10,140 bases of DNA from Anaerobacillus sp. (GCA_007120055.1 SKOL01000171.1:1-10140); one strand, 5' to 3'. Shown: positions 1-6,490, counted from the first letter of the stretch. Translations and numbers: made by a program. Notes: generated by a model from the sequence alone, not told the origin.

Positions 1-13
1 GCCTCTGAGATTC

Positions 14-137
14 GTTAGAAGGTGCTCCTGCGGTTACTCGTCGCAAAGCAGCACGGAGCCTTTGCTAAGAAGCGTGCCATGATGTGATTGAGGTCAGTAT
101 CTTCACAGCGAAGTGAAGGAAGTCATCCACTTTTTTT
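14..137. repeat. GC-rich structured intergenic element, likely repeat
   Basis: This non-coding stretch is about 52% G+C over the first 120 bases, clearly above the AT-rich DNA around it. It can fold into a long interrupted stem: TTAG (15-18) pairs with CTAA (65-68), AAGG (19-22) with CCTT (59-62), and CTCC (25-28) with GGAG (55-58). An inner hairpin pairs TGCG (29-32) with CGCA (42-45). An alternative pairing of GTGCT (22-26) with AGCAC (50-54) excludes part of that fold. A second hairpin, CTTCAC/GTGAAG (101-106/113-118), is followed 12 bases later by seven Ts (131-137), so the right end could act as a weak terminator for a gene left of the window. The make-up resembles intergenic repeats scattered in Bacillaceae genomes; that is pattern recognition, not a search result. 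Confidence 0.4.
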
Positions 138-164
138 ATAAAATACGGCAACTTTTAGTACAAT
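136..164 (+). promoter_or_regulatory. Possible sigma-A promoter for the DUF4236 gene
   Basis: TACAAT (159-164) is a good -10 match. The hexamer 17 bases upstream, TTATAA (136-141), is only a weak -35 match. The site sits about 35 bases before the start codon, in the only spacer available to this gene. It is the best candidate seen but is weak. Confidence 0.3.
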
Positions 165-198
165 AAGAGTAACAATAAGAAAACTGGGAGTGTTTATC

Positions 199-1467
199 AT
201 GAGTTTTCGATTTCAAAAGAGGGTAAGAGTTGCACCAGGATTACGTCTAAATATTAGTAAAAGAGGAGTTAGCACCTCCGTTGGAAGACGTGGCGCTTCA
301 GTAACCTTAGGGCGTCGTGGATTATACGGAAATGTCGGTATTCCTGGAAGTGGTGTTTCTTATCGTACAAAATTAAATAAATCGGCGAATCGGCGGTCTA
401 AAAGTGTAGGACATCATCAAGCTAACAATATTACGACCAACGAGCCTCTATCCGTCTCCTTAAAATTTGATAAACAGTCTTACTCTGTCGTCATTGTCGA
501 TGAAAACGACCAAAAAGTACCTCCTGACATCGAACGTCTAATTAGGCGAGAAAATCGCGATGAAATACGAAAGCTCTATCAACAAAAAGAAGCTGAAATT
601 AACGAACAAACGACGAAGCTTCTTGAATTACATAAACAAACATTTCAAGAGCGAACACCAAAGCAACTTAAACAACTAGCAACACAGTCAATTTCTTTCA
701 ACCTTCCATTACCGAATGAAAAAGAAATATTTTCGGGGTTAAAAGCTGAGGCTATGGGAGAACTAAGCATATTAAATAAGTTGAAGTTATTTTTACCATC
801 AGAACGAAAAGCTTTTTTAGATAATGTACAAAAAGAAGCCAAAGAACAATATAAAACAGATACTGAGGAATACGAACGAGAAAAAGAAGAAGTCGAACAA
901 CAAAAGCAACAACGAATAAATTTAGTGGAAAAGATAGTTGAAGGTGATATTGACGGGATGGAGCTTTGGTTAGAAGACTTTTTAGCCGATTTAGACTTTC
1001 CACTTGAGACGAATGTCTCTTTTAACGTCTTATCCGCTAATACTGTTTATTTAGATGTAGATTTACCACAAATGGAGGAAATTCCGTTAAATAAAGCTTC
1101 TATTTTAAAGTCTGGGAAGTTAAAGGTACAAAATAAGTCTCAACGAGAAATGCGTGAGCATTATGCAACCATGGTTGGAGGTACTGCGTTATATTTATGT
1201 TCCTACGTTTTTTCTCTTTTACCAACATGCGATACGATCATCATCTCAGGCTACACCCAAGTCCACAATGAAGCTACTGGCCATTTAGATGATCAATACA
1301 TTTACAGTTTAAAAGTAGGTAAAGCGACCTTCTATTCATTAAATATCGCGGAAGTACATCCAATTGCAGCTTTTGAAAACTTTGAACCGATTATAAATGC
1401 GACCAAGACGTATATTTTTAAAGAGATTGAGCCGTATGAGCCGTATGAGCCGTTGGAAAACGATTAA
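199..1467 (+). CDS. DUF4236 domain-containing protein with central coiled coil
   Basis: The function is unknown. The first ~55 residues match the DUF4236 pattern: a basic Gly/Arg/Ser-rich start (MSFRFQKRVRVAPGLRLNIS), repeated GRRG-type turns (SVGRRGAS, TLGRRGLYG) and IPGSGVSY at the end. This domain is common at the N terminus of otherwise unrelated bacterial proteins. Residues ~110-150 and ~205-245 are highly charged and Glu/Lys/Gln-rich, and probably form helical coiled coils. The last ~170 residues look like a globular domain I do not recognise. No signal peptide or convincing membrane segment is seen. The protein ends in a short repeat, EPYEPYEPLE, encoded by three 9-base repeats (1429-1455). 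ATG at 199 is chosen because GGGAG (186-190) lies 8 bases before it; a GTG at 190 overlaps that site. It is the only plus-strand gene, monocistronic, and converges on yaaR. Confidence 0.8.
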   Translation: MSFRFQKRVRVAPGLRLNISKRGVSTSVGRRGASVTLGRRGLYGNVGIPGSGVSYRTKLNKSANRRSKSVGHHQANNITTNEPLSVSLKFDKQSYSVVIVDENDQKVPPDIERLIRRENRDEIRKLYQQKEAEINEQTTKLLELHKQTFQERTPKQLKQLATQSISFNLPLPNEKEIFSGLKAEAMGELSILNKLKLFLPSERKAFLDNVQKEAKEQYKTDTEEYEREKEEVEQQKQQRINLVEKIVEGDIDGMELWLEDFLADLDFPLETNVSFNVLSANTVYLDVDLPQMEEIPLNKASILKSGKLKVQNKSQREMREHYATMVGGTALYLCSYVFSLLPTCDTIIISGYTQVHNEATGHLDDQYIYSLKVGKATFYSLNIAEVHPIAAFENFEPIINATKTYIFKEIEPYEPYEPLEND

Positions 1468-1485
1468 AATGTATAGATAATAGAA

Positions 1486-1521
1486 AAAAGGGATTTGCCA
1501 TCGAAACGGTTGATCCCTTTT
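1486..1521. terminator. Bidirectional rho-independent terminator
   Basis: A 9-bp stem AAAAGGGAT/ATCCCTTTT (1486-1494/1513-1521) has inner pairing GCC/GGT (1497-1499/1508-1510). It begins 19 bases after the DUF4236 stop. The A-run on one side and T-run on the other mean it could stop transcription from both directions, which suits the convergent DUF4236 and yaaR genes. Confidence 0.8.
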
Positions 1522-1657
1522 ATAGTCTTGAGTGTTGAATTTTGAGTTGTTTGATAGTAGTGCTTCGAGGTGTTAATATACTCCGGTGATTTTCTTTAAC
1601 AATTCTCTTAAATTCTTTAATGATAACAGTGAAGGGAAAAAATCGATCTAGCTTGCC

Positions 1658-2095
1658 TTAAGCATAGATGTTTACGATTAGGCCTTTGATTTCGCCGACC
1701 ATGTCGAGAATGTCTAAACCTTTTTTCTCTTTTTTTAAGACAGAATCGGTTAAATCAAGGAGTTTCCGGTCGACTTCTTTGACAATTTTATAAATTTTCG
1801 TGCGCCCTCTGCGGTTAAAACCACGACGCTCTTCTAGACTAAGTCCTAACTTAACAGCATCTTCCATAAATTCTTTGACAAGCGCTTTGTATTTCCGGAG
1901 ATCGTCAACCGTCCGTGATTCAGAAAGTACTTTCCCTTGATCATCAATGTCTCGCATTAATTTATCTAACTTCGCATACGCCTGTTCATCTCGACCCTTT
2001 TGCATTAGCTCTGAAAATGAAACGCTCGCTTGTGGCCCTGTTTTTTTAGCCTCAGCTTTATTTAAATTAGCTCGTCCAACTCTTTGTACGTCCAT
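1658..2095 (-). CDS. yaaR: YaaR family protein (DUF327)
   Basis: This small all-helical cytoplasmic protein of unknown function has 145 residues, close to B. subtilis YaaR. The middle and C-terminal parts carry the family features: a predicted helix around the SFSELMQKGRDEQAYAKLDK stretch, a VDDLRKYKALVKEFM segment, a basic stretch with R-G-F-N-R-R-G-R-T-K, and an amphipathic C-terminal helix ending VNIYA. ATG at 2095 is chosen because GGTGA (2105-2101) lies 5 bases upstream. Two GTG codons (2107 and 2104) in frame form part of that ribosome binding site. In B. subtilis the gene sits near holB and yaaQ; here it lies downstream of flagellin, separated by a terminator and with its own promoter, so it is probably transcribed alone. 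No catalytic motif is visible. Confidence 0.85.
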   Translation of the reverse strand: MDVQRVGRANLNKAEAKKTGPQASVSFSELMQKGRDEQAYAKLDKLMRDIDDQGKVLSESRTVDDLRKYKALVKEFMEDAVKLGLSLEERRGFNRRGRTKIYKIVKEVDRKLLDLTDSVLKKEKKGLDILDMVGEIKGLIVNIYA

Positions 2096-2129
2096 CTTTT
2101 TCACCACTTTAACGTTTAATTATGGATAA

Positions 2130-2162
2130 ATTATATCATACTTTTCTTTTTAAAATTGTCCT
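2130..2162 (-). promoter_or_regulatory. Probable sigma-A promoter of yaaR
   Basis: On the minus strand AGGACA (2162-2157) is followed after 16 bases by TATGAT (2140-2135), which runs directly into a perfect TATAAT (2135-2130). Either hexamer could be the -10. The distance to the yaaR start is about 35-40 bases. The -35 match is 4 of 6 bases. Confidence 0.5.
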
Positions 2163-2395
2163 AAAAAAATTCCGCTCGATTTCCCTCACTGCGCTGTAAA
2201 TTCGTTCCGACTTTAGAGGCTTGTTCGGAAAAGTCGACCGTCATTTTTATTTTCATAAAAAACACCATGAGGGTCCACCGTCACTACTAATCTGTAAAAA
2301 AACACGCTTATTCATTTCCTACTTTAAGCTAGACGTCCTTCGTGTTAGGATGTTATCGATAAATGATTTGTATTTATAATTTCCTAGGCAAGAAC
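2161..2395. other. Spacer between flagellin terminator and yaaR promoter, no firm gene
   Basis: No recognisable gene is seen here. Two mutually exclusive inverted repeats lie close together: TTCCGA/TCGGAA (2205-2210/2225-2230) and CGACTTT/AAAGTCG (2208-2214/2230-2236). A 35-codon minus-strand frame runs from ATG at 2268 to TAG at 2161 with GGTGG just upstream. A later in-frame ATG at 2256 would give MKIKMTVDFSEQASKVG and onward. I do not recognise the peptide and no convincing promoter precedes it. It may be a remnant of a decayed gene. Confidence 0.3.
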
Positions 2396-2428
2396 AAAAA
2401 GGCAAGATCGTCATAGACCTTACCCTTT
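2396..2428 (-). terminator. Rho-independent terminator of the flagellin transcript
   Basis: The minus strand forms a 13-bp stem (2428-2416 with 2409-2397, three G-U pairs) around a 6-base loop, ending in a T-run (2400-2396). It starts 12 bases past the flagellin stop codon. Confidence 0.85.
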
Positions 2429-2440
2429 CAATCATTTTTA

Positions 2441-3253
2441 TTATTGTAATAATTGAAGTACACCTTGTGGTAATTGGTTTGCTTGCGCAAGCATGGCAGT
2501 ACCTGCTTGATTAAGGATATTATTTCGTGTAAACTCCGTCATTTCGAGCGCAATGTCAGCGTCACGAATACGAGACTCTGAAGCTGTCAAGTTTTCATGA
2601 GTTGTTTGAAGATTGTTGATCGTGTGCTCTAAGCGGTTCTGTAATGCACCTAGTGCTGATCGATTTGAAGACACTGTTGCAATAGCATCATCAATTGCAC
2701 TTATTGCAAGCTGGGCGTCACCATGAGATGTAACATCTAGATCATTAATTCCTAGTTCATCAGTACTCAGTTTTTCTATTTCAATATCTACTACTAGATC
2801 AGAGTTAGGACCAATTTGAAGCTTTAGTTCATCAGCATCCCCATTTAATAGCTTTAAGGTATTAAACTCTGTTTTCTCGGAAACACTATCAATTTCTTCA
2901 ATGAGCTGATAAATTTCCTTCTGCATTTCTTCTCGATCCTCATCAGTGTTAGTATCATTAGCTGATTGAACTGCTAATTCACGCATTCTTTGCAACATTG
3001 CATGAACTTCCTGCATAGCTCCTTCTGCCGTTTGAATAAGTGAAACGCCATCTAATGCATTTCTTTCAGCTTGTTTTAAACCTCGAATTTGTGAGCGCAT
3101 TTTTTCAGAGATCGCAAGACCAGCCGCATCATCTGCTGCACGATTAATTCTTAAGCCTGATGAGAGCTTTTCTAAATTTTTAGAAGTACTAAATTGATTT
3201 TGATTTAAATTACGATAGGCATTTAAAGCTTGAATATTATTATTAATTTTCAT
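2441..3253 (-). CDS. hag: Flagellin
   Basis: This is the structural subunit of the flagellar filament, exported through the flagellar type III apparatus and polymerised outside the cell. At 270 residues it is shorter than B. subtilis Hag (about 304). It has the conserved N-terminal D0/D1 helices (MKINNNIQALNAYRNL, LSSGLRINRAADDAAGLAIS, LQRMRELAVQSANDTNT) and C-terminal D1/D0 helices (LGALQNRLEHTINNL, EFTRNNILNQAGTAMLAQAN, ending VLQLLQ). Only about 45 residues separate the two halves, so the variable outer D2/D3 domains are essentially missing. The ATG is supported by AAAGGGGGT (3269-3261), 8 bases upstream. It lies 23 bases after fliS, with no room for its own promoter in the gap, so it should be co-transcribed with fliS from the sigma-D promoter at 3740-3766 and end at the terminator just downstream. 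Whether it is the main or an accessory flagellin cannot be told here. Confidence 0.95.
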   Translation of the reverse strand: MKINNNIQALNAYRNLNQNQFSTSKNLEKLSSGLRINRAADDAAGLAISEKMRSQIRGLKQAERNALDGVSLIQTAEGAMQEVHAMLQRMRELAVQSANDTNTDEDREEMQKEIYQLIEEIDSVSEKTEFNTLKLLNGDADELKLQIGPNSDLVVDIEIEKLSTDELGINDLDVTSHGDAQLAISAIDDAIATVSSNRSALGALQNRLEHTINNLQTTHENLTASESRIRDADIALEMTEFTRNNILNQAGTAMLAQANQLPQGVLQLLQ

Positions 3254-3276
3254 ATTATTTACCCCCTTTCCCTTTA

Positions 3277-3702
3277 TTAATTATTATCATACATTGAACT
3301 CATCTCATAAGCGCTTGCTTTTTGCTTTACTGATTTTGATTGAATATCTTTATTTTCAATTAAAGCTTTAGACCATGCTGTTGAAATTTCCGTTAAGAGC
3401 TTGAGCACTTCATCTATTGCATTAACATCTTTATTTAAGTTAGCCATAATCAGACAATCTGCCATATAGTTATAAACCGCTTCTAGTTGGTCAGCAATAA
3501 TACCAGCTTCATAGTTTATCCCTGCCCCTAAACGCTCTAGTATATCATTTGCTTTTTGTAGATTTTCATTTGCTAGTGTAAAGTTATTTTCTTGAATAGC
3601 TGTTCTACCCTCTTCAAGATTATTAATACACGCTTCATATAATAGTGCTGTAATTTCTTGAGGAGACTTTTTATGGAGTGCTTCCTTTGAAATAAGTGTC
3701 AC
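3277..3702 (-). CDS. fliS: Flagellar export chaperone FliS (divergent)
   Basis: FliS binds the disordered C-terminal helix of flagellin in the cytoplasm, preventing early polymerisation and delivering it to the export gate. The 141-residue product fits the family: KKSPQEITALLYEACINNLE at the N terminus matches the usual 'P-E-L-T-x-M-L-Y-x-G' helix, followed by NENLQKANDILERL, a YNYMADCLIMANLNKD segment and an AWSKAL helix. The common N-terminal 'YQQN' element is absent, and there is an extra tail of about 20 residues rich in Ser, Lys and Tyr. The start is the GTG at 3702, since AGGAGGG (3715-3709) lies 6 bases upstream. An ATG at 3720 would put that ribosome binding site inside the coding region. 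Its place directly before flagellin under one sigma-D promoter suggests a dedicated chaperone for that flagellin. Confidence 0.85.
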   Translation of the reverse strand: MTLISKEALHKKSPQEITALLYEACINNLEEGRTAIQENNFTLANENLQKANDILERLGAGINYEAGIIADQLEAVYNYMADCLIMANLNKDVNAIDEVLKLLTEISTAWSKALIENKDIQSKSVKQKASAYEMSSMYDNN

Positions 3703-3739
3703 GAATGACCCTCCTAACATTTACGTTCATCTAATCTTT

Positions 3740-3766
3740 TTATCGGTAGAAATTTGTCAAAGTTTA
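3740..3766 (-). promoter_or_regulatory. Sigma-D (flagellar) promoter for fliS-flagellin
   Basis: On the minus strand TAAA (3766-3763) is followed by a 15-base spacer and ACCGATAA (3747-3740). The known Bacillus sigma-D consensus is TAAA-N15-GCCGATAT, so the -35 and spacing match exactly and the -10 matches at 6 of 8 bases. The expected start point is about 30 bases before the fliS GTG. The first three bases of the -35 are also the stop codon of the upstream FlhB-like gene. Confidence 0.8.
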
Positions 3767-4063
3767 ATAGTTTTTCTCCATTTCTTCAATTAACAATAAA
3801 ATTTCTGCCATTACGGCATATAGTTGTGGTGGAATATTATCACCTAAATCCATATCTAGTAGATTTTCAACGAGCATTGGATCTTCTTGCATATGAATAT
3901 TATTTTTTTTAGCTAACTCTATGATTTGATTAGCGACTTGACCTTTTCCGTGAGCCACTACTTGTGGACCTTGATTAGAGTCTTCATCGTAGCGAATTAC
4001 CGCTGCACTAGGACCGTTCAGTGATTTACGTTGTTTTTGATTAAAATGCTTTGAAATCATCAT
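3764..4063 (-). CDS. ylqH: FlhB C-terminal-like protein (EscU/YscU/HrcU family, YlqH-like)
   Basis: This 99-residue soluble protein equals the cytoplasmic end of FlhB, the export-gate component that switches substrate specificity from rod/hook to filament proteins. It has no membrane segments. The family signature is clear: AAVIRYDED, then VVAHGKGQVANQIIELAKKN, EDPMLVENLL, and GDNIPPQLYAVMAEILLLI. It lines up with the region that begins at the NPTH self-cleavage site of FlhB, but L-N-G-P (residues 15-18) stands where NPTH would be, so self-cleavage is not expected. Translation starts at an ATG overlapping the stop of the upstream FliK-like gene as ATGA (4063-4060). No good ribosome binding site is near, so the two are probably translationally coupled. 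B. subtilis YlqH is the likely counterpart; its role is unclear. Confidence 0.88.
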   Translation of the reverse strand: MMISKHFNQKQRKSLNGPSAAVIRYDEDSNQGPQVVAHGKGQVANQIIELAKKNNIHMQEDPMLVENLLDMDLGDNIPPQLYAVMAEILLLIEEMEKNY

Positions 4064-6246
4064 ATTTTAAAGTCAAACCCTTTCTCAGTAAACGTTGGTG
4101 TCATTTTTTCTTGTTGTTCTTGGTCTTCCTTAATTTCTGAATCCGGTTTCTGTACTGCTGTTAATTTTGTGAAGTTGAGGTTAGCTATGTTATAACCAAC
4201 TTCTTTTAAATTTTCCCTACATAGCTCTGCAAGTGGCTCAATTCTTTCCTTAAAATGAGGTTGATCATTTTTAATCGTTAACGAAAGACTACCATCAGTT
4301 ACGGTGACTAAAATACCTACTTCCCCCAATTTCTTTGTTTCGATTAGAAAATAAAGGTTACAATTTTCCCAATCAACTTTTTCGCCCTCATTACGAGAGT
4401 TCACGAATACTTGCAAATCTCTAACTTCATCTTCTAACAAAAATGGTAAATTAAAAAACATACTTTGAAGATTACTATTTGTATCTGACTTACTTAATAA
4501 TTGTTGACCAGTTATGTTGGCTAAAGCTTGGTTCGTCTGTTGTGACACACGACCTTGCTCTTCTTCCATTTTCATTAACTGCATCAGTGCATTTTTCATA
4601 TTTTGATTTGGCTCACCGTCACCTTGACGTCCAGTTGCCAACATTTGCGCAACTTCACTGTCTCTATTTAAACCGAGACCTCGCACTAACTCAAACGCTT
4701 GTCGTGCTGAAAAATCTTGGGTGGTCGGTCGACGTGAAAGATCATCATACTGTTGTAACAGCTGCTGTGAAGGTGCCCGGCTTTGAAGATTTTGTTCTTC
4801 TTTCGTAATAAAATGCTTCACTTTCGTATCTGACGGTTTAAATTCTAGTTTTTCAATCATCGTTTTTATTTCTTGAACAATACGATTCGCCTCTTGATAG
4901 TTACCTCTATTTAAAAGTTTTTTTGCCTCTGCTAAGCGGCTACTTGCTTGCATCAACTTTTTTTCAGTCTTCATATCAGTAAGAAGCATCATTTCACTTT
5001 TTAAAATCGCATTGTCTAATCTTTTGATCGTCGTTTCTAGTAATGGTTTTACTTGTTTAGGTGCTTGGCTTTTAAAAGCTTCTGTTAAGTGTTGAATATT
5101 ATCTAAATTTCTCGTAATTTCTCTTTGTAATGATTTAAAATCCGCTTGTGCTTTAGCTAACTTCTCAGTAATGGTTTGAACAATTAAATCTTTACTAGTT
5201 AACTGCTGCGTTTGGAAAGCTTCATTTATCGAATACTGCTGCATTTCTGGTTGAATAGCTTGGTGGTCTAACCTTGCTACTTGTGGTTCTACTGCTATAA
5301 ATGACTGCATTAATTGTTGACGAGCTGCTAACTCACGACCTTGATCCTGCAATCTATTCGCTTCTTCAAGTGATTTTGTAATGAGCTCTTTTGTCGGGCG
5401 TTCAAATGGCGCTTGTTCAATTTGGTTCCTTAACTCGCTAGTGGCCTTTTGGAAATCCCCTTCTTTTTGAACAGTTGATTTCATTTGCTTTAGAGCTTCT
5501 GTAGGCTTAACTCCTTGTTGTTCTTGTTGATTTTGCAATGGAGCTTGTGAATTTTGTACCAATGGTTGAGTTTGAGTTAATGTTCTCTCGACTTGGCGCG
5601 CAACTTCACGTTCGCCTCGTGGGTTGTTCACCACTTCACTTTGCTCTCTCGTTATTTTAAAATTAGGATCTAAATCTTTAGCGATGTTCGTTAACACTTC
5701 ATTTAACGGGCGTCCATGTAAGGCTTCATGAACGGAGCGTAAATGATTCGTCGTTACATCTAAACGTTTATTAGCAACCGCTTGAACGGTATTTAAGCGT
5801 TGTTGTACTGTACCTTTTTCTTTTTCAACAAAGGCACGTAAATCTTGAACGGAGTCACGTGTTAACGGAACCCCTTTATCTAAAACCATTTGCGCAGCCT
5901 GTCTTAGTTGTTGAGATGGGTTACTAACCCCTAAACTGCGTAACGTTTGATCTGTATTTGTTCGTTCTGTTTGTGGAGAGGCAGATGTATATCTAGGAGC
6001 CTCTGCGATCGTTCTCACTTGAATTTTTCCTTCTGACTCCCCAGCAACTTGAACTGTAATTCGATCTTGTGTTGGAGCCTTGGCGTCAAACTTCACTTGA
6101 ACTTCTCGACCACGAATTTGTAACATAGCTTCATCTCGAGACGTTCTTTCTTTTATAGTTGCGCTATATATTTCGCCCTTTTTCAGTTCAAGGGGTTTTT
6201 CATGGGTATTTACTTGGCTAGAAACAGCCTGATTGTTAATTTGCAT
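4060..6246 (-). CDS. ylqG: FliK C-terminal-domain protein (YlqG-like), hook-length-control related
   Basis: This long cytoplasmic protein (728 residues) has no signal peptide or membrane segment. Residues ~20-85 look like a small beta-rich domain (KKGEIYSATIKERTSRDEAM, ITVQVAGES). Residues ~90-590 are rich in Gln, Glu, Lys and Arg, with long predicted helices and low complexity (QNSQAPLQNQQEQQG). Residues ~600-692 fit the FliK C-terminal fold: LYFLIETKKLGEVGILVTV, a strand LSLTIKND, then a helix-strand unit (ELCRENLKEVGYNIANLNF). In FliK this domain contacts FlhB cytoplasmic domain to change export specificity; here the next gene encodes exactly such a domain. In B. subtilis, ylqG-ylqH are likewise adjacent, but I recall a location near rnhB, not a flagellin gene. 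ATG at 6246 has GGGAG (6260-6256) 9 bases upstream and a sigma-D promoter just before it. The symbol is by context and domain, less certain than for ylqH. Confidence 0.75.
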   Translation of the reverse strand: MQINNQAVSSQVNTHEKPLELKKGEIYSATIKERTSRDEAMLQIRGREVQVKFDAKAPTQDRITVQVAGESEGKIQVRTIAEAPRYTSASPQTERTNTDQTLRSLGVSNPSQQLRQAAQMVLDKGVPLTRDSVQDLRAFVEKEKGTVQQRLNTVQAVANKRLDVTTNHLRSVHEALHGRPLNEVLTNIAKDLDPNFKITREQSEVVNNPRGEREVARQVERTLTQTQPLVQNSQAPLQNQQEQQGVKPTEALKQMKSTVQKEGDFQKATSELRNQIEQAPFERPTKELITKSLEEANRLQDQGRELAARQQLMQSFIAVEPQVARLDHQAIQPEMQQYSINEAFQTQQLTSKDLIVQTITEKLAKAQADFKSLQREITRNLDNIQHLTEAFKSQAPKQVKPLLETTIKRLDNAILKSEMMLLTDMKTEKKLMQASSRLAEAKKLLNRGNYQEANRIVQEIKTMIEKLEFKPSDTKVKHFITKEEQNLQSRAPSQQLLQQYDDLSRRPTTQDFSARQAFELVRGLGLNRDSEVAQMLATGRQGDGEPNQNMKNALMQLMKMEEEQGRVSQQTNQALANITGQQLLSKSDTNSNLQSMFFNLPFLLEDEVRDLQVFVNSRNEGEKVDWENCNLYFLIETKKLGEVGILVTVTDGSLSLTIKNDQPHFKERIEPLAELCRENLKEVGYNIANLNFTKLTAVQKPDSEIKEDQEQQEKMTPTFTEKGFDFKI

Positions 6247-6278
6247 ACGTTCACACTCCCACGTTCCTTCTATCTACT

Positions 6279-6306
6279 TTATCGGAACATAAACTAGTTT
6301 TGTTTA
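6279..6306 (-). promoter_or_regulatory. Sigma-D (flagellar) promoter for the FliK-like/FlhB-like genes
   Basis: On the minus strand TAAA (6306-6303), a 16-base spacer and TCCGATAA (6286-6279) closely match the sigma-D consensus (-35 TAAA, -10 GCCGATAT). The expected start point is about 25 bases before the ATG, leaving a short leader with the GGGAG site. I saw no better sigma-A match closer to the gene. Confidence 0.75.
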
Positions 6307-6361
6307 GTAATTAAGTAAACTCGAATTATTACCAAATCATATAAAAATTCTTAGTTTTTCT

Positions 6362-6490
6362 AACCTGAGTGAATTTCATAATTACCAAAAAGGAGCCACA
6401 TCATGCAATATATAGTTTGCGAATGGTTTTGACGCAACTATATATTAATCCTAGTGGCGAGAATCATGAATTATGAAATTCATTAAACCT
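6362..6490. mobile_element. MITE-like nested inverted repeat with AACCT flanks
   Basis: A perfect 14-base inverted repeat, TGAATTTCATAATT (6370-6383) and its complement (6469-6482), extends to 16 pairs with one G-T. Inside it lie GCCAC/GTGGC (6395-6399/6454-6458) and AATATATAGTTTGCG against CGCAACTATATATT (6407-6421/6433-6446, one bulged T) around an 11-base loop. The direct repeat AACCT occurs at 6362-6366 and 6486-6490, right outside the ends, as a 5-base target duplication would. The inner part is non-coding. A short non-autonomous transposable element fits best; a structured regulatory RNA is the alternative. It separates the dinB terminator from the flagellar cassette promoter. Confidence 0.5.

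Noticed and set aside
15..80. 21-codon minus-strand frame starting MARFLAKAPCC
   Set aside because: It lies wholly inside the structured GC-rich element, has no ribosome binding site and is most likely a by-product of the repeat sequence.
2353..2376. Sigma-D-like site TAAA-N12-ATCGATAA on the minus strand
   Set aside because: The spacer is three bases too short, the -10 has mismatches in the GCC part, and no firm gene follows.
4479..4808. Open frames opposite the FliK-like gene and similar frames opposite other genes (645-842, 752-1003, 1947-2129, 6659-6862, 9042-9302)
   Set aside because: Each lies antisense to a well-supported gene, lacks a ribosome binding site in context and has no recognisable protein features.
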